A DNA stretch of 64,000 bases from Sphingomonadaceae bacterium (GTDB lineage: Bacteria > Pseudomonadota > Alphaproteobacteria > Sphingomonadales > Sphingomonadaceae): contig JACKLA010000002.1 of the NCBI GenBank assembly GCA_024236155.1, positions 384,324 to 448,323 on the forward strand. The letters are read 5' to 3'. This document shows, one piece after another, positions 1-8,921 of the stretch. The translations under genes were made by a program, and so were the position numbers. Under the pieces are notes generated by a model, which worked only from the letters and a program-made list of their open reading frames with translations, was not told where the DNA came from and did not search any database. Every line of letters begins with the position of its first letter. Positions within the stretch are counted from its first letter, which is position 1.

Positions 1-197
1 GAACCGAACCACCGTTAAATGAACGAAAATGTGGGGGAAAGTGTGGGGGAAGGCCTGCGTTTGTTCCAAGAACAAGATTGATATCAAAAGGTTATTTTTC
101 CGGTTCGATTCAAGCCCTGCCATCACTTGCCCATTCTCGCAGAAACCCCGACCAGGCCCGGAAATCGTGGAATTCCAAGGGCATTCTTCCTCTTCAG
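1..197. other. Leader region without a recognisable gene
   Basis: I see no convincing coding sequence on either strand before the terminator at 198-228. The stretch holds two direct copies of GTGGGGGAA near positions 31-51 and a short inverted repeat TTGTTC-CAA-GAACAA at 61-75, which could be an operator. A transcript starting here and ending at the terminator would be a small RNA or an attenuated leader of the fabH gene. Confidence 0.4.
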
Positions 198-228
198 GGC
201 TGCCTGCGGAAATGCGGGCGGCCTTTTT
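198..228 (+). terminator. Intrinsic terminator upstream of fabH
   Basis: A 10-bp stem (GGCTGCCTGC at 198-207 pairing with GCGGGCGGCC at 214-223, two G-U pairs) with a 6-nt loop is followed directly by TTTTT at 224-228. It sits 38 nt before the fabH ATG and points the same way, so it ends an upstream transcript or attenuates the fabH message. Confidence 0.7.
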
Positions 229-266
229 CTTGCCCGACGCGCTGGTGCGGACTAGGCAGTCGCACC

Positions 267-1397
267 ATGGAACTCACGCACAGACCCGTGATCTCTTCGA
301 CTGGATTGTTCACTCCGGAAGAGAGCATCAGCAACGCCGAACTCGTCGACAGCTTCAACCGTTATGTCGAGCATTTCAACGCCGATAATGCCACTGCCAT
401 CGAGGCGGGCGAGGTCGAGGCGCTCCAGGCCAGCTCGGTCGAATTCATCGAAAAGGCGAGCGGTATCAAGTCGCGCCACGTCATGGCAAAAGGGCCAGTA
501 CTCGATATCGAGACCATGGCCCCGCGCTGGCCGGAACGCACGAATGACGAAATCTCGATCCTGGCAGAGATCGGCGTCAAGGCGGCGCTGGATGCGTTGC
601 AGCGGGCGGGACGCGATCCGGGCGATGTCGATGCAGTACTGTGCGCGGCATCGAACATGCAGCGGCCCTATCCGGCGATGGCGATCGAGATCCAGCAGGC
701 TCTCGGCATCGACGGCTTCGGCTTCGACATGAATGTTGCCTGCTCTTCGGCGACCTTCGGTGTCCAGACTGCCGCCGACTATATCCGGGCGGGCAACGCC
801 AAAAGCGTACTGGTCGTCAGCCCCGAGATCACCAGCGGTCACCTCAACTGGCGCGATCGGGATAGCCACTTCATCTTTGGCGACGTGGCAACGGCCGTGT
901 TGGTCGAGGACGCAGCGATCGCTCCAGCGGGGCATTGGGACATTCTGGGCACCAAGCTCAAGACCGTGTTCTCCAACAATATCCGCAACAATTTCGGCTT
1001 CCTCAACCGCGCCCACCCGGAAACTGCCGACGGGGCGGACAAGCTGTTCGTCCAGGAAGGGCGCAAGGTGTTCAAGGAGGTGGTGCCGATGGTCGCGCAG
1101 ATGATCGTCGATGAAGCAGAGCGCCTGTCGATCGATCCGCACGGGCTGCGGCGCCTGTGGCTGCACCAGGCGAACACCGGCATGAACCGACTGATCGCAC
1201 ACCGGGTGCTGGGGCATGAGGCAAGCGAGGATGAAAGCCCGACTGTGCTCGATACCTATGGCAATACCTCCAGCGCGGGATCGATTATCGCCTTCCACCT
1301 GCATAGCGAGGACTTGCAGCCGGGTGACACGGGGATCATCTGCAGTTTTGGCGCAGGCTATTCTGCGGGAACGGTTTTTGTCCGCAAGGCAGGCTGA
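267..1397 (+). CDS. fabH: Beta-ketoacyl-ACP synthase III (FabH family)
   Basis: A 376-residue condensing enzyme expected to start fatty acid synthesis by condensing an acyl-CoA with malonyl-ACP in the cytoplasm. The thiolase-fold triad is visible: Cys159 in VACSSATFG, His300 in LHQAN and Asn333 in YGNTSSA. It is about 50 residues longer than E. coli FabH, with extra sequence in the first 90 residues, so it may belong to a FabH-like branch with another acyl primer. The ATG at 267 was chosen because family similarity begins there; the open frame extends upstream to 78 but that part runs through the terminator at 198-228 and looks non-coding. It lies 108 bp before psd on the same strand. Confidence 0.85.
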   Translation: MELTHRPVISSTGLFTPEESISNAELVDSFNRYVEHFNADNATAIEAGEVEALQASSVEFIEKASGIKSRHVMAKGPVLDIETMAPRWPERTNDEISILAEIGVKAALDALQRAGRDPGDVDAVLCAASNMQRPYPAMAIEIQQALGIDGFGFDMNVACSSATFGVQTAADYIRAGNAKSVLVVSPEITSGHLNWRDRDSHFIFGDVATAVLVEDAAIAPAGHWDILGTKLKTVFSNNIRNNFGFLNRAHPETADGADKLFVQEGRKVFKEVVPMVAQMIVDEAERLSIDPHGLRRLWLHQANTGMNRLIAHRVLGHEASEDESPTVLDTYGNTSSAGSIIAFHLHSEDLQPGDTGIICSFGAGYSAGTVFVRKAG

Positions 1398-1505
1398 TCG
1401 GGAGCCGACGGGCGCTTTCGATCACGCCAACAACCTGTCTGTATGCGCGGTTTCAGGGTCGGGTTCGGCTTGTGGATGACCCGCGCACAACCTAAGTGAA
1501 CACAT

Positions 1506-2258
1506 ATGGCAGGTGAAATACTCGACAATCGCGGGCGCGGTGAAGCCAGCTGGAACTGGCCCTCGATCCACCCGGAAGGGCGCAAGTTCGGCGTTATCGC
1601 ACTGGCAATCAGCCTTGTTTTCCTGCTGTTGCTGGACTGGGAAATCATTGGCTGGCCGATGCTGGGCCTGACAGCTTTCGTCTTCGCCTTTTTCCGCGAT
1701 CCGGAGCGTGTGGTACCGCAGGGAGACGACGTGATCGTTTCACCGGCTGACGGGCTGGTGTCGCTGATCATGCAGGTCGAACCGCCGGCAGAACTGGTTG
1801 GCGATGATGGTTCGGGCCATGCAGGCCTGAGGCCCGGTCCGGTAACGCGCATTTCGATTTTCATGAGTGTGTTCGACGTACACATCAACCGCGCGCCGAT
1901 TTCCGGCACTGTGAAGCGGCTGATCTACATGCCGGGCAAGTTCATGAATGCCGATCTCGACAAGGCGAGCGAAGAGAACGAGCGCCAGCATATCCTGATC
2001 GAGCGGTCGGACGGGCTGTTGATCGGTTTCACCCAGATTGCCGGGCTTGTCGCACGGCGCATCCTGCCCTTCGTCAAGCCGGGCGACATGCTTGCCGCCG
2101 GGCAGCGTGTGGGACTGATCCGCTTCGGCAGCCGGGTCGATGTCTACCTGCCCGCGGGGACCGATGCGTCGGTCCTGCTAGGGCAGAAGGTGGTTGCTGG
2201 TGAAACGGTGCTGGCACAAATCGGTTCGCAGAAACTGATCGAGGGCGTTTCGCAGTGA
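1506..2258 (+). CDS. psd: Phosphatidylserine decarboxylase proenzyme
   Basis: Converts phosphatidylserine to phosphatidylethanolamine at the inner membrane. The 250-residue protein is the short alphaproteobacterial form. A hydrophobic segment covers about residues 27-65, the decarboxylase motifs VSPADG (79-84) and FDVHINRAP (123-131) follow, and the self-cleavage site is Gly208-Ser209 in RFGSR, where Ser209 would become the pyruvoyl group. The stop overlaps the GTG start of pssA by 4 nt, giving a translationally coupled PE synthesis pair: PssA makes the substrate that Psd decarboxylates. Confidence 0.93.
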   Translation: MAGEILDNRGRGEASWNWPSIHPEGRKFGVIALAISLVFLLLLDWEIIGWPMLGLTAFVFAFFRDPERVVPQGDDVIVSPADGLVSLIMQVEPPAELVGDDGSGHAGLRPGPVTRISIFMSVFDVHINRAPISGTVKRLIYMPGKFMNADLDKASEENERQHILIERSDGLLIGFTQIAGLVARRILPFVKPGDMLAAGQRVGLIRFGSRVDVYLPAGTDASVLLGQKVVAGETVLAQIGSQKLIEGVSQ

Positions 2259-3112
2259 GCGAAGGCTCCGATCTTCCTCGCGTCGGCCCGAAAGCAGCCG
2301 AAGATGAGGTGCCGAGTGGAAGGGGAACGCGGGGCCTGACGCTGCGGGCCATGCTGCCCAATGCCATCACAGCCGCTGCATTGTGCTCTGGCCTGACAGG
2401 TATTCGTTTCGCCGTGAGTGGCGAATGGAAGCTCGCGGTGATTGCGATCATCCTCGCCGGTGTGCTTGACGGTATAGACGGGCGCATTGCCCGCCTGCTG
2501 CGCGCGCAGTCGCGTTTCGGTGCCGAGCTTGACAGCCTTGCGGACAATGTATCCTTCGGGGTCGCTCCGGCGTTGATCCTGTTCATGTGGGCACTGCAGG
2601 ACCTGCCGCGCATCGGCTGGTTTGCCGGGCTGGCTTTTGCGGTTTGTATGGCTCTGCGGCTTGCCCGCTTCAACGCGCAGATCGATGTCGACGAACAGCC
2701 GCACAAGTCTGCCGGTTTCCTGACCGGCGTTCCGGCCCCTGTGGGGGCGGGGCTGGCTTTCCTGCCGGTCTATTTCTGGCTGGAGACGGGGATCGATGCC
2801 TTTCGCAACCCGATCTATCTCGCGATCTGGCTGGGCCTGATTGCCTTCCTGCTGATTTCCAACATGGCGACGCTCAGTTGGTCGTCGATCAGGCCGCGGC
2901 GTAATATCAGGCTCGAATTCCTCGCACTGGTCGGGATCGCGTTCGGTGGGGGGATATTGCTCGAACCGTGGTGGACCCTGATCATCATTTGCCTGGGTTA
3001 TCTGGCGCTCATGCCTGTGGGCCTGGTTCGTTACGGCCGGATCAAGCGGCAACGGGCAGCGGCAGCCCAGCCGGCTCCGAAGCCGCTCGACGTGAACTCG
3101 CTCCACGATTGA
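2255..3112 (+). CDS. pssA: CDP-diacylglycerol--serine O-phosphatidyltransferase
   Basis: Makes phosphatidylserine from CDP-diacylglycerol and serine. The 285-residue integral membrane protein carries the complete CDP-alcohol phosphatidyltransferase signature at residues 72-97 (D72..D75-G76..A79-R80, G89...D93...D97), followed by several membrane segments and a basic C-terminal tail. It starts with GTG at 2255 inside the psd stop (GTGA overlap). Its 3' end overlaps a possible small convergent gene at 3042-3317. Confidence 0.93.
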   Translation: MSEGSDLPRVGPKAAEDEVPSGRGTRGLTLRAMLPNAITAAALCSGLTGIRFAVSGEWKLAVIAIILAGVLDGIDGRIARLLRAQSRFGAELDSLADNVSFGVAPALILFMWALQDLPRIGWFAGLAFAVCMALRLARFNAQIDVDEQPHKSAGFLTGVPAPVGAGLAFLPVYFWLETGIDAFRNPIYLAIWLGLIAFLLISNMATLSWSSIRPRRNIRLEFLALVGIAFGGGILLEPWWTLIIICLGYLALMPVGLVRYGRIKRQRAAAAQPAPKPLDVNSLHD

Positions 3113-3317
3113 TCCGGGCGAGGGGCTTGAGCCTTACCACCTCTGCCGCTTCGCGCCGAGCTGCCAGCGAATGGATCGAAATCGATGCCATCGTGCCCGG
3201 AAAACTCGCTGGCGGGGTTTTCAACCGCCGGTAAGCAACGCGCCCGCGAATGGCGCAATCCGCAAGCGTCAGTATTGCGACCAGTGCAACCAATCCGAAC
3301 AGCGTGACTTCAAGCAT
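3042..3317 (-). CDS. Small putative membrane protein, hypothetical
   Basis: A 91-residue reading frame starting at the ATG at 3315-3317, preceded by AGAGAAAGTG as a weak ribosome site. Residues 3-22 form one strongly hydrophobic segment (TLFGLVALVAILTL) followed by a basic tail, the pattern of a single-pass membrane protein. It converges on pssA and overlaps its last 71 bp, and the overlapping tail is low in complexity. I do not recognise a family. The hydrophobic start is the reason to list it; the tail could be a non-coding extension. Confidence 0.45.
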   Translation of the reverse strand: MLEVTLFGLVALVAILTLADCAIRGRVAYRRLKTPPASFPGTMASISIHSLAARREAAEVVRLKPLARINRGASSRRAASEPAGLPLPVAA

Positions 3318-3350
3318 CGTTTTCACTTTCTCTGCATGCCCACAAAGCCG

Positions 3351-3380
3351 TTGACAGCCTGTGGACTTCTTGTGGATAAC
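3351..3380 (+). promoter_or_regulatory. Putative sigma70-type promoter of rpsB-tsf
   Basis: TTGACA at 3351-3356 and GATAAC at 3375-3380 are separated by 18 nt and point to rpsB, leaving a leader of roughly 270 nt. The stretch 3318-3659 otherwise holds no gene. A long leader before rpsB leaves room for autogenous control by S2, but I see no defined RNA motif. Confidence 0.45.
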
Positions 3381-3659
3381 GCCCGAAACGGAGCATTCGA
3401 TCCATCGCTCCGCCAATGTTCTCTTTTTGTTCCGCTGTGTCAAGCGGTATTCGCGACCAGTGCGCGTGCTTTTGCGACGAATTGAGGCTGGATTTCTCCC
3501 TGCAAGGCCGCTAAAGGCGCCGCGTTCGCATCTCGAAGGCTGCATTTCGCATGCTGTAAGGGGCGGGCAAATCCACATGGAAAGCACATATACCGGTGCC
3601 GCAGGGGGAGAGCCCCACGGTTCCAGCTTTCCAGAGGCATAACCGGAAGGAATTTACTT

Positions 3660-4412
3660 ATGACGGCACCTACCGTCACCATGCAGCAATTGATCGAGGC
3701 CGGCGCACATTTCGGCCACCAGACCCACCGCTGGAACCCGCGGATGAAGCCGTATATCTTCGGCGCCCGTAACGGTGTTCACATCATCGACCTGTCGCAG
3801 ACCGTTCCGCTGTTCGCGCGTGCGCTCGACTTCGTGCAGTCGACCGTCCGTTCGGGCGGCAAGGTCCTGTTCGTCGGCACCAAGCGCCAGGCGCAGGAAC
3901 CGATCGCAGAAGCAGCCCGCGCTTCGGGCCAGCACTTCGTCAACCATCGCTGGCTCGGCGGCATGCTGACCAACTGGAAGACCATCAGCCAGTCGATCAA
4001 GCGCCTCAAGACGCTTGAGGAACAGCTTTCGGGTGAGACTTCGGGCCTGACCAAGAAGGAAATCCTCCAACTGACCCGCGAACGCGACAAGCTGGAACTT
4101 TCGCTCGGCGGCATCCGCGACATGGGCGGCATCCCGGACGTGATGTTCGTGATCGACGCCAACAAGGAAGAGCTGGCAATCAAGGAAGCCAATGTTCTTG
4201 GTATCCCGGTCGTTGCCGTGCTCGACACCAATGTCGACCCCGAAGGCATCGCTTTCCCGGTTCCGGGCAATGACGACGCAGCCCGCGCCGTTCGCCTCTA
4301 TTGCGATGCGATCGCCCAGGCTGCGACCTCGGGCAAGGGCGGTGCAGTTGCCGATTCGGGTGCCGACATCGGCGCCATGGCCGAGCCGCCGGCAGAAGCC
4401 GCAGCGGAATAA
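3660..4412 (+). CDS. rpsB: 30S ribosomal protein S2
   Basis: Primary protein of the small ribosomal subunit, needed for S1 docking. The 250-residue sequence is full length and shows the family blocks QLIEAGAHFGHQTHRWNP at the start and FVGTKRQAQEPI, HRWLGGMLTNW and DTNVDPEGIAFPVPGNDDA further on. A ribosome site (GGAAGGAA) precedes the ATG. The C-terminal alanine/glutamate tail is typical of alphaproteobacteria. It is followed by tsf, the conserved pair. Confidence 0.98.
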   Translation: MTAPTVTMQQLIEAGAHFGHQTHRWNPRMKPYIFGARNGVHIIDLSQTVPLFARALDFVQSTVRSGGKVLFVGTKRQAQEPIAEAARASGQHFVNHRWLGGMLTNWKTISQSIKRLKTLEEQLSGETSGLTKKEILQLTRERDKLELSLGGIRDMGGIPDVMFVIDANKEELAIKEANVLGIPVVAVLDTNVDPEGIAFPVPGNDDAARAVRLYCDAIAQAATSGKGGAVADSGADIGAMAEPPAEAAAE

Positions 4413-4526
4413 TCGATACGGATGGGCGGGCGTGCAATGCGCCCGTCACATTCCTGATCCAGCGCGCCGCCACGACCTGGCCCCCTCGGGTCCGGCGCGC
4501 GCTATAGTTTGAAGAAGGACAATATC

Positions 4527-5453
4527 ATGGCGAATTTCACCACCGCCGACATCAAGGCCCTGCGCGAGAAGACCGGCGCGGGCATGATGGATGCCAAGAA
4601 GGCGTTGACCGAAACCGATGGCGACATCGAAGCTGCAATCGACGCACTGCGTGCCAAGGGCCTCGCCACTGCGCAGAAGAAGTCGAGCCGCACCGCTGCC
4701 GAAGGTCTCGTCGGCGTTGCCGTGACCGGCACCAAGGGCGTGGCCGTCGAAGTGAACTCGGAAACCGACTTCGTTGCCAAGAATGACAAGTTTCAGGACT
4801 TCGTCCGCAAGGTAACCGAAGCCGCAACCGATGCGTCGGCTGACGATGTGGATGCCCTCAAGGGCATGGCATACCCCGATGGCGGCACGATCGGCGACAA
4901 GCTGACCGATAACGTCGCGACCATTGGCGAAAACCAGCAGATCCGCCGTATGAAGACCGTCGCGGTCGATAATGGCGTCGTCGTGCCCTACATGCACAAT
5001 GCTGTCTCGGGCGGCCTCGGAAAGATCGGTGTGCTCGTCGCACTCGAATCCGAAGCCGGTGCCGACGTGCTTGAACCGCTTGGCAAGCAGCTGGCGATGC
5101 ACATCGCCGCCGCTTTCCCGCAGGCGCTGAACGCTGAGGGCCTCGATCCCGAACTGATCGAGCGTGAGCGCAAGATCGCTGCCGAAAAGGCTGCCGAAAG
5201 CGGCAAGCCCGAAAACGTGCAGGAAAAGATGGTCGAAGGCGCGATCGCCAAGTTCGCCAAGGAAAACGCGCTGCTCAGCCAGGTTTTCGTGATGGACAAC
5301 AAGACGCCGATTTCAGACGTCGTTGCCAAGGCGGGCAAGGATGCCGGTTCCTCGATCGTGCTGAAGGACTATGTCCGCTTCCAGCTCGGCGAAGGCATCG
5401 AGAAGGAAGAAAGCGATTTCGCGGCGGAAGTCGCGGCAGCCGTCAAGGGCTGA
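4527..5453 (+). CDS. tsf: Translation elongation factor Ts
   Basis: Nucleotide exchange factor for EF-Tu. The 308-residue protein opens with the UBA-like region (ADIKALREKTGAGMMDAKKAL) and has the TDFVAKN core motif near residue 80. The ATG at 4527 is preferred over an in-frame upstream ATG at 4509 because AAGGA lies 7 nt before it and the family begins MANFT. A TATAGT box at 4503-4508 could give tsf some transcription of its own. The rpsB-tsf unit ends at the hairpin at 5482. Confidence 0.97.
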   Translation: MANFTTADIKALREKTGAGMMDAKKALTETDGDIEAAIDALRAKGLATAQKKSSRTAAEGLVGVAVTGTKGVAVEVNSETDFVAKNDKFQDFVRKVTEAATDASADDVDALKGMAYPDGGTIGDKLTDNVATIGENQQIRRMKTVAVDNGVVVPYMHNAVSGGLGKIGVLVALESEAGADVLEPLGKQLAMHIAAAFPQALNAEGLDPELIERERKIAAEKAAESGKPENVQEKMVEGAIAKFAKENALLSQVFVMDNKTPISDVVAKAGKDAGSSIVLKDYVRFQLGEGIEKEESDFAAEVAAAVKG

Positions 5454-5481
5454 TCGTTTCTGGCAAAAGAACAAATCGGGC

Positions 5482-5507
5482 GGCCGTCGGAGGTAACTCC
5501 GGCGGCC
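5482..5507 (+). terminator. Probable terminator after tsf
   Basis: An 11-bp GC-rich stem, GGCCGTCGGAG at 5482-5492 with CTCCGGCGGCC at 5497-5507 and a GTAA loop, lies 29 nt past the tsf stop. The following sequence is only weakly T-rich, so it may act as a Rho-assisted or bidirectional terminator for the convergent gene at 5529. Confidence 0.55.
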
Positions 5508-5528
5508 GCTTGCCTTGTGCAGCACATG

Positions 5529-6356
5529 CTATTGCGGCACAAGCTCGATCAGCCACACCTGCGGGCGAGTGAACAACCGCATCGGCAGCAGGCTCGTGCC
5601 GAGCCCCGCGCCGACAACCAGTGTTTTGCCCGCTTCGTCCACCCGGCCGCAGTAATAGCGATCGCCATAGTCGGACATCGTCGCAGGCGCGCCGCCCCAC
5701 GGATAGGCGATCTGCCCGCAATGCGTGTGGCCCGCCAGCACCAGCGGCACCGAGTTGGGGATATTGGGGAAGGGGTCCGGGCTGTGGCTCAGCATGATCC
5801 GCGCGCCTTTTAGCGGTCTCATCGCAGCGAGGGTCGCCGCAAGGTCGGCGCGGTCGGTATAATCATCGTCCAGTCCGCCGATGACCAGCGGCCCGCGCTT
5901 GACCGCACCGTTGGCGACCAGCGTGATGCCCTGCTTGTCCATCTCGGCAGCAAGACCTGCCATATCGAACCAGTGGTCGTGATTGCCCGGCACCGCGACG
6001 ACCCCCAACCGGGCCTCGAGCTTGCCGAGCGGCGCGACGATTTCCTCCGGCGTGTAGATATGCGTGGCCGTGCGCTTCTCGCTCACCAGGTCGCCCGCGA
6101 TCAGCACCAGATCGGGCCTCAGCGCATTGATCTGCCCGACAATGCGCTCAAGCCGTTCGGGCGGCATGTCCGGCCCGGCGACATGGATATCGCTGATCAG
6201 CGCCACAGTCAGCGGCGCGGCATCCGCGGGCAGGCCCTTTAACGCCAGCGTCGTGCGCTCAACCTCGGGCGCGCCCATCGTATCCGACCACGCCTTGATG
6301 CCGAAGCCTGCGATCAGGGCAGATAGTACCAGTGCTGCGATACGCCGCTTCCTCAC
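5529..6356 (-). CDS. Calcineurin-like metallophosphoesterase, membrane-anchored
   Basis: A 275-residue phosphoesterase of the binuclear-metal superfamily. A basic N-terminus and a hydrophobic stretch (residues 6-22) suggest an inner-membrane anchor or signal. The metal ligands are all present: D56-x-H58, GD at 88-89, GNHD at 124-127, H191 and GHTH at 209-212. It resembles YaeI-like phosphodiesterases; the substrate cannot be read from the sequence. The start overlaps the stop of the upstream MBL-fold gene by 4 nt, so the two are co-transcribed. This opposite-strand pair separates tsf from pyrH, which are neighbours in many proteobacteria. Confidence 0.85.
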   Translation of the reverse strand: MRKRRIAALVLSALIAGFGIKAWSDTMGAPEVERTTLALKGLPADAAPLTVALISDIHVAGPDMPPERLERIVGQINALRPDLVLIAGDLVSEKRTATHIYTPEEIVAPLGKLEARLGVVAVPGNHDHWFDMAGLAAEMDKQGITLVANGAVKRGPLVIGGLDDDYTDRADLAATLAAMRPLKGARIMLSHSPDPFPNIPNSVPLVLAGHTHCGQIAYPWGGAPATMSDYGDRYYCGRVDEAGKTLVVGAGLGTSLLPMRLFTRPQVWLIELVPQ

Positions 6357-7417
6357 AGGCGTTCGTCCCTGTCGATAGTGTCGCCGCCTGCGGGCAGGGT
6401 GAAAACCATCCCATCTTCCCCGACCACGATTTCGCCCTCGAAATTCTCTGCCGCATCACCCAGGAAGGCCGGGTGGAAGAACGAGCCGGGGATTGGCGGG
6501 ACGAGGTGGCTCAGCACTAGCAGTTTCGCACCCGTGGCCTGCGCGCTCTTCGCCGCGTCTTCGGGCGAGGTGTGGTAATCGAGGATATCGCGGGTGATCT
6601 GAGCTGTGTTGGCATTGCCCGCCGCCTCCAGCGCGCCGGTCATCTCTGCGACCATCTTCGGCTGCAAGGCTTCGTGGACGATGATGTCGGCCCCGTTGGA
6701 GGCCGCCTCGAGGCTGGCAGAGCGTGACGTATCGCCGCTGATCACCACCGAACGCCCCTTGTAGTCAAAACGATAGCCGACAGCAGGCAGCACCGGATTG
6801 TGATCGACCGGGAAGGCGGTGACTTTCAGCCCGTCCTGCTCGAACACCACCTGCGGCGCGGCGGGGATGGGGAAGCTCACCGCGCGATAGCCACCACCGG
6901 TCGGCGGGACGATCACCTCGCCATGGTGCGCCACGCGGTATCCGTGATCCTGCCGATAGGCGGAGTTGAAGCCATCGACCACCTGCTGCACGCCTTCGGG
7001 GCCGATCACCGTGAGCGGGAGGGCGGCGTTCGCCCCGGTCCAGTGCATCAGCGCCAGCGGCCCCATGCCGTCGATATGGTCGGAGTGGAAATGGGTCAGG
7101 AACACAGCCTCGACCCGGGCGGGGTCGATCCCCATCAGGTTGAGATTGCGCGCCCCGCCTTCTCCCATGTCGACCACGAACACATGATCGCCTGCGATCA
7201 CCACATTGCACGGCCCCGCCCGGTCGGGATTGGGCAGGGGGGATCCGGTGCCGCACAGCCCCACGCTAAGCGCGTCACCATATGCAACCGGTTGCGCGCC
7301 GATGCGCTGCTGCACCGCGCGCTCGAACAGCCAGCCACCGACCTGCCGCTGCATGGTGAAGATCGCGACGACGGCCACCAGCGCCACGACGACCACCCCG
7401 ATTACCAGCTTGCGCAT
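6353..7417 (-). CDS. MBL-fold metallo-hydrolase, RNase Z-like, membrane-anchored
   Basis: A 354-residue metallo-beta-lactamase fold protein. One membrane segment covers residues 4-21; the metal motif HFHSDH lies at 109-114, and further ligands are in VDHNP, SGDTS and LSHLVPP. The overall pattern is that of the RNase Z/arylsulfatase-like branch, probably facing the periplasm. The ATG at 7417 is preferred because AAGGGG lies 6 nt upstream; an ATG at 7423 and a longer frame to 7507 are also open. It is divergent from pyrH and overlaps the phosphoesterase gene. Confidence 0.82.
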   Translation of the reverse strand: MRKLVIGVVVVALVAVVAIFTMQRQVGGWLFERAVQQRIGAQPVAYGDALSVGLCGTGSPLPNPDRAGPCNVVIAGDHVFVVDMGEGGARNLNLMGIDPARVEAVFLTHFHSDHIDGMGPLALMHWTGANAALPLTVIGPEGVQQVVDGFNSAYRQDHGYRVAHHGEVIVPPTGGGYRAVSFPIPAAPQVVFEQDGLKVTAFPVDHNPVLPAVGYRFDYKGRSVVISGDTSRSASLEAASNGADIIVHEALQPKMVAEMTGALEAAGNANTAQITRDILDYHTSPEDAAKSAQATGAKLLVLSHLVPPIPGSFFHPAFLGDAAENFEGEIVVGEDGMVFTLPAGGDTIDRDERL

Positions 7418-7530
7418 AGCCATCCCCTTGTTTGCAGCCTTTCCCTTTGCGTGGTTTGGCCCTTTGCGGGAATAGTCAATGCGGCTAAGGAACGCCGCAT
7501 CCCGCAAACCATCACGGATTCTTCTCGCCC

Positions 7531-8253
7531 ATGCCGCATACGCAATACAAGCGCATTCTCCTGAAGCTCTCGGGCGAAGTGCTGATGGGCGACCAGCAAT
7601 TCGGCATCGACCCGTCCTTCGTGGCGGAACTCGCTGCCGAGGTGAAGAAAGCCAAGGATACGGGCCTCGAAATCTGCCTGGTCATCGGCGGGGGTAACAT
7701 CTTCCGCGGCATGGCGGGTGCGGCGCAGGGGATGGACCGCGCACAGGCCGATTACATGGGCATGCTCGCCACGGTGATGAATGCGCTGGCGATGCAGAAT
7801 GCGCTCGAACAGCTGGGCGTGCAGACACGCGTCCAGTCGGCGATCCAGATGGATGCGGTGTGCGAACCGGTGATCCGCCGCCGTGCCGAACGGCATCTTG
7901 AAAAGGGCCGCGTGGTGATCTTCGCCGCCGGTGTCGGCGCGCCCTATTTCACCACCGATTCGGGCGCCGCATTGCGCGCGGCCGAGATGAAGTGCGACGC
8001 GCTGTTCAAGGGCACCAGCGTCGACGGTGTCTATGACAGCGATCCCAAGAAGAACGCCGATGCCAAGCGTTATGAAACCGTCAGTTACGACCGAGTGCTG
8101 GCAAACAATTTGAAAGTGATGGACGCCTCTGCGGTCGCGCTGTGCCGCGACAACAGCATTCCCATCGTGGTCTTCTCGATCCGCGAAAAGGGCAACCTTG
8201 CCCGGGTGCTGTCGGGGCAGGGTGTCCAGACGATTGTGCGAGAGGAAGCCTGA
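7531..8253 (+). CDS. pyrH: Uridylate kinase (UMP kinase)
   Basis: Phosphorylates UMP to UDP in pyrimidine nucleotide synthesis. The 240-residue amino-acid-kinase-fold protein shows YKRILLKLSGE at the start, the glycine-rich IGGGNIFRG, the TGNPYFTTD-like block (GAPYFTTDSGAALRA) and the C-terminal GTxVDGVYDSDPKKN motif. It heads the pyrH-frr-uppS-cdsA-dxr-rseP-bamA-ompH-fabZ series; frr begins 2 nt after its stop. Confidence 0.97.
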   Translation: MPHTQYKRILLKLSGEVLMGDQQFGIDPSFVAELAAEVKKAKDTGLEICLVIGGGNIFRGMAGAAQGMDRAQADYMGMLATVMNALAMQNALEQLGVQTRVQSAIQMDAVCEPVIRRRAERHLEKGRVVIFAAGVGAPYFTTDSGAALRAAEMKCDALFKGTSVDGVYDSDPKKNADAKRYETVSYDRVLANNLKVMDASAVALCRDNSIPIVVFSIREKGNLARVLSGQGVQTIVREEA

Positions 8254-8255
8254 TC

Positions 8256-8813
8256 ATGGCCAAGTTTGACAAAGCCGATATCGAACGCCGCATGCAGGGC
8301 GCGGTGGAGAGCCTGAAGGGCGATCTTTCGGGCCTGCGCACCGGGCGCGCCAATGTCAGCCTGCTCGATCCGGTGGTGTGCGAAGTCTATGGCGCGATGA
8401 TGCCGCTGAACCAGGTGGCGACCGTCTCCGCGCCCGAACCGCGCATGCTCAGCGTGCAGGTATGGGACAAGGCGAATGTCACCGCCGTGGAAAAGGGCAT
8501 CGCCCACGCCAATCTCGGCCTCAACCCGATCCAGGACGGCCAGACGCTGCGCCTGCCGATGCCCGACCTGACCGAAGAACGCCGCCGCGATCTCGCCAAG
8601 CTTGCCGGGCAATATTCGGAAAAAGCCAAGATCGCCATCCGCAACGTCCGCCGCGACGGGATGGAAGACCTGAAGGACGACGAGAAGAAGAAGGAAATCT
8701 CCGAAGACGACCGCAAACGGTCGGAGGACGATGTCCAGAAGCTGACCGACAAATATGTCGCCGAATGTGACGCGGCAGCGGCGGCGAAGGAAAAGGAAAT
8801 CCTGACCCAGTGA
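8256..8813 (+). CDS. frr: Ribosome recycling factor
   Basis: Splits the post-termination ribosome together with EF-G. The 185-residue length and the blocks LRTGRANVSLLDPVVCEVYG and LRLPMPDLTEERRRDLAK match the family. The ATG at 8256 is 2 nt after the pyrH stop, indicating coupling; upstream in-frame codons overlap pyrH and are not needed. A REP-like palindrome separates it from uppS. Confidence 0.97.
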   Translation: MAKFDKADIERRMQGAVESLKGDLSGLRTGRANVSLLDPVVCEVYGAMMPLNQVATVSAPEPRMLSVQVWDKANVTAVEKGIAHANLGLNPIQDGQTLRLPMPDLTEERRRDLAKLAGQYSEKAKIAIRNVRRDGMEDLKDDEKKKEISEDDRKRSEDDVQKLTDKYVAECDAAAAAKEKEILTQ

Positions 8814-8836
8814 TTGGGGTGGGGTTCCCTCGCTTT

Positions 8837-8915
8837 TCCGTTCGCCCTGAGCTTGTCGAAGGGCCGTTTTTCTTGAAGGAAGTGCAAGGCTTCGACAGGC
8901 TCAGCCCGAACGGAC
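8837..8915. repeat. REP-like palindrome, copy 1 (frr-uppS)
   Basis: Two imperfectly complementary arms of about 26 nt (8837-8862 and 8888-8914, three mismatches), each containing CTGAGCTTGTCGAAGG or its complement, flank a 25-nt loop. The same arms recur at 27065-27160. The outer arm ends 7 nt before the uppS ATG. Confidence 0.85.
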
Positions 8916-8921
8916 GAGAGA

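Noticed and set aside
252..1304. Long reverse-strand open frame (350 codons) over fabH
   Set aside because: High-GC shadow: arginine- and histidine-rich, no family resemblance, fully antisense to a clear condensing enzyme.
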